The translations under genes and the position numbers were made by a program. DNA of 64,000 nucleotides from Rhizobium mongolense USDA 1844. GTDB lineage: Bacteria > Pseudomonadota > Alphaproteobacteria > Rhizobiales > Rhizobiaceae. Below are positions 62,287 through 64,000 of the stretch, piece by piece (position 1 is the stretch's first letter; each line of letters opens with the position of its first letter). Below the pieces are notes generated by a model. It made no database searches. It was given only the letters and a program-made list of their open reading frames with translations, and had not been told where the DNA came from. The stretch is taken from the NCBI RefSeq assembly GCF_000419765.1, contig NZ_ATTQ01000018.1, positions 79,873 to 143,872 on the forward strand, given 5' to 3'.

Positions 62287-62463
62287 ATGACAAAACGCGA
62301 ACTCATCGATACCGGCACTGACAAACGCTACGTCCGGCGTGACGAAGACGGCCGGTTCAAAGAATCAGTGGACGTCGGAAAATCTTTGGCAGCCGACCGC
62401 CGCACGAAGGCCAAGACAAAAGCAAAAATGGGCGAAGGTGACAAAGGCGATCACGAGCGCTGA
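62287..62463 (+). CDS. Small basic hydrophilic protein (58 aa)
   Basis: MTKRELIDTGTDKRYVRRDE, DGRFKESVDVGKSLAADRR and a Lys-rich end. The TDKRYVRRDExGRFKES pattern recurs in small rhizobial proteins (from memory). AAAGGAAG stands before the ATG. The stop overlaps the first base of the exonuclease remnant (TGATG). Function unknown. Confidence 0.68.
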   Translation: MTKRELIDTGTDKRYVRRDEDGRFKESVDVGKSLAADRRTKAKTKAKMGEGDKGDHER

Positions 62464-62632
62464 TGAAGATCGCCACCTACAAGGTCATGGCGTGAACTGG
62501 CGGCTGCCCGTTCTTCTGCGCTGGCTGGAGGAATCCAAGCCGGACGTGGTGTGCCTTCAGGAGTTGAAATCGGAAAGGTTTGCGATGTCGCTCATTTCGG
62601 CCGCCATCTCGCGAGCCGCAGCCATTGTTTGA
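62463..62632 (+). pseudogene. Exodeoxyribonuclease III (xth-type) N-terminal remnant
   Basis: MKIATYKV, then after a one-base shift VNWRLPVLLRWLEESKPDVV and CLQELKSE. This matches the start of ExoIII-type nucleases (MKIATxNVNGxxxRLPxLLxWLxExxPDVVCLQE). One base is missing near 62490, and homology ends at about 62575. The remaining >230 residues of the enzyme are gone. Confidence 0.72.
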
Positions 62633-62779
62633 CGCTTTTCGCCCCAGATTCTTAGCCGCCCCCGCGATTGTTTGTGAGGGAGGGTCAGGTTATTATAGAG
62701 CAATGCCGTTCAGTCGTATGCCAAGTGCGTCGATAGCTGTGAATGGCATAGGAAAACCAACACAACAGGACGATATAGT

Positions 62780-63160
62780 TTGAGACATCCAGGCGATGAT
62801 AACTTTGCCAATCGCCGCAAAGCGGCGAACGAAGCCAAGCAGCAGCTGCTTGATAAACTCAAGGCCGCGCCCAAGGCCGACGACCCTGAGATGGTCGCCA
62901 GGCGAGCGGAACGACGGGCCACAGCCGAGGCTCGTGAACTACGACGTGCCGAGCGCGTGAAGTCAAAACAGGAAGAAGCCGAACGCAACCTTGCCGCCGC
63001 AGCCGCCCTGGCTGACGCAGCGAATGCTGAGGCGCGGGCTAAAGCCGAGGAGCGCGAAACGCAAGAAAGAGAGCGAATTGCCAGTGTGATCTCAGACGAG
63101 GCAGATCGGAAGGCTAAGCGGGACCGCCGCTACGCAGCCCGCAAGTCTCGGCGCGTCTAA
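62780..63160 (+). CDS. DUF6481 family protein
   Basis: 126 residues from a TTG behind AGGA (MRHPGDDNFANRRKAANEAK). It is a highly charged single coiled coil (ERRATAEARELRRAERVKSK) with an Ala-rich middle and a basic end (DRRYAARKSRRV). The family is common in rhizobia and sphingomonads and has no known role. It is soluble and probably cytoplasmic. Confidence 0.75.
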   Translation: MRHPGDDNFANRRKAANEAKQQLLDKLKAAPKADDPEMVARRAERRATAEARELRRAERVKSKQEEAERNLAAAAALADAANAEARAKAEERETQERERIASVISDEADRKAKRDRRYAARKSRRV

Positions 63161-63356
63161 ACGACAAGCCAGGTTTGGTTGATCAAAGTCCTCAGACTTT
63201 AAAAGCGCTGCAGAAAACAGCAAACGTCAGATCGCCCGACATGTGTTCGGCGGCATTGCGGCCGGTCGTCAGGATTGTCTCGCCCAGGCAGATTATCACG
63301 AACAGTGCACAGTTCGGCCAAACTCAACGCGATAGCATTTGACCAACCGCAGGCCG

Positions 63357-63551
63357 ATGTCCGAAGTAAGAAAAAATTCCTTATGCGATGGGATTATTCT
63401 CCGACAGGTTCGGTGTCAGGTTCTTGTCGTCGCTTGTGAAGCCTGTGGCCGCAGCGAGGAAGTCGATCGACAGGCGGTCGTTAAACAGTACGGAGCAAGT
63501 ATCTCAATCGCAAAGCTCCGTCGTAGAGCGGCCTTGGTTGCGAACGCATGA
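63357..63551 (+). CDS. Small CxxC protein (64 aa)
   Basis: The frame contains LRQVRCQVLVVACEACGRSE and EVDRQAVVKQYGASISIAKL. The CEACG pair with an upstream Cys looks like half a zinc ribbon, and the second part is helical. It resembles small conserved rhizobial proteins (from memory). The start is uncertain: a longer frame begins at 63339, and no good ribosome-binding site is visible. Confidence 0.48.
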   Translation: MSEVRKNSLCDGIILRQVRCQVLVVACEACGRSEEVDRQAVVKQYGASISIAKLRRRAALVANA

Positions 63552-63710
63552 ACCACCACGATGGCGTTGATCGACGCCAGATGGAAATTTCGGCGAAAGC
63601 GGAAATGAAGGAGGCGGTCCGATCATGGGCGACAGCATCGTTTCGAAGTTCTTGCAACTTAGCGGTCATAGTGCCGCCACAGAGTTCGGCCCAAGCGGAT
63701 GGCGGACAAA

Positions 63711-64000
63711 ATGAGATTGCTGGCTCTCTTGGCTGCAGCCCTTTTGCTGACGGCCTTTCAGGCCCAAGCCCAGGTTTACGGGCCTTATGATGGATACGAC
63801 GACTATGGTGGCTACGGTTATGACGACCCGTACAGCCCTTATCCGCCACCGCTGGATTACGAGCCAGTGCCTCGCTATCGGGAACCTTGGCAAGAACGTC
63901 GGGAGCCATCGACGCGAAGCGCAAGGGGAACCATCGTCATCGCCACGCGTGAGCACACCCTTGTTTACATCACCTCACAAGGCGAGCAGTTCGCCTACCC
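63711..64000 (+). CDS. L,D-transpeptidase (ErfK/YbiS-like), N-terminal part (3' end outside window)
   Basis: A signal peptide (MRLLALLAAALLLTAFQAQA) is followed by a Tyr/Gly/Asp/Pro-rich linker (VYGPYDGYDDYGGYGYDDPY) and then RGTIVIATREHTLVYITSQG, the first strands of the YkuD fold. The catalytic HxxN/SxGC part is beyond the edge. The family cross-links peptidoglycan or anchors proteins to it in the periplasm. Confidence 0.75.
   Translation, partial: MRLLALLAAALLLTAFQAQAQVYGPYDGYDDYGGYGYDDPYSPYPPPLDYEPVPRYREPWQERREPSTRSARGTIVIATREHTLVYITSQGEQFAY

Noticed and set aside
63548..63790. 80-residue plus frame before the L,D-transpeptidase
   Set aside because: Overlaps the transpeptidase signal peptide in another frame and has no recognisable content.

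Overview
The window reads as DNA from a fast-growing rhizobium (Rhizobiaceae, most like Rhizobium leguminosarum/etli/tropici). The grounds are the alphaproteobacterial cellulose gene order bcsN-bcsA-bcsB-bcsZ-TPR gene, a minCDE operon (in Rhizobiaceae usually on a megaplasmid or second replicon), a DUF3422 protein, a DUF6481 protein and two perfect CtrA boxes. Both edges cut genes: a response regulator on the left and an L,D-transpeptidase on the right. No rRNA, tRNA or CRISPR array was seen.

Layout. 1-1628: end of a two-component system. 1718-2985: truncated lacI and sugar-permease remnants, head to head. 3212-9900 (minus): a tightly coupled six-gene operon combining a GGDEF-EAL protein, two HATPase-like proteins, a STAS-methyltransferase fusion, a membrane SpoIIE/PP2C phosphatase and a STAS protein. 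This looks like an enlarged partner-switching module tied to c-di-GMP. 10413-19375 (plus, divergent): the cellulose operon, whose BcsA carries a PilZ c-di-GMP receptor, with a CtrA box in its promoter region. 19428-20522: a diguanylate cyclase. 20791-27059 (minus): a 5-oxoprolinase-type operon (ycsG-like transporter, pxpA, DUF1445, fused pxpBC, and a biotin carboxylase-BCCP protein) with a divergent GntR regulator. 28259-30973: a small protein, an AraC regulator and a hypothetical. 31354-34915: a NarX/NarL-like system between two secreted Gly/Asn-rich proteins. 35086-39400: two more c-di-GMP enzymes. 39494-41321: minCDE, also behind a perfect CtrA box. 41673-42953: a DUF3422 membrane protein.

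From about 43 kb the window becomes accessory: a broken serine recombinase, IS remnants, two toxin-antitoxin pairs with PIN toxins, a frameshifted PEP-CTERM-like secreted protein, a nucleotidyltransferase fragment, two truncated IS30 elements, small membrane and secreted proteins, a nuclease, a tyrosyl-tRNA synthetase outside any translation cluster, a DnaB-like ATPase, and broken cupin, hydrolase and exonuclease genes. Several breaks look like single extra bases, most of them in homopolymer runs, so either gene decay or sequencing error is possible.

How it fits together. The left 42 kb is dense in c-di-GMP proteins (five GGDEF proteins, two with EAL, plus PilZ-BcsA) around cellulose synthesis and division-site control. 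The CtrA boxes suggest cell-cycle input to both cellulose synthesis and the Min system. The six-gene switch operon, divergent from bcs, is the best candidate for a little-described regulatory system.
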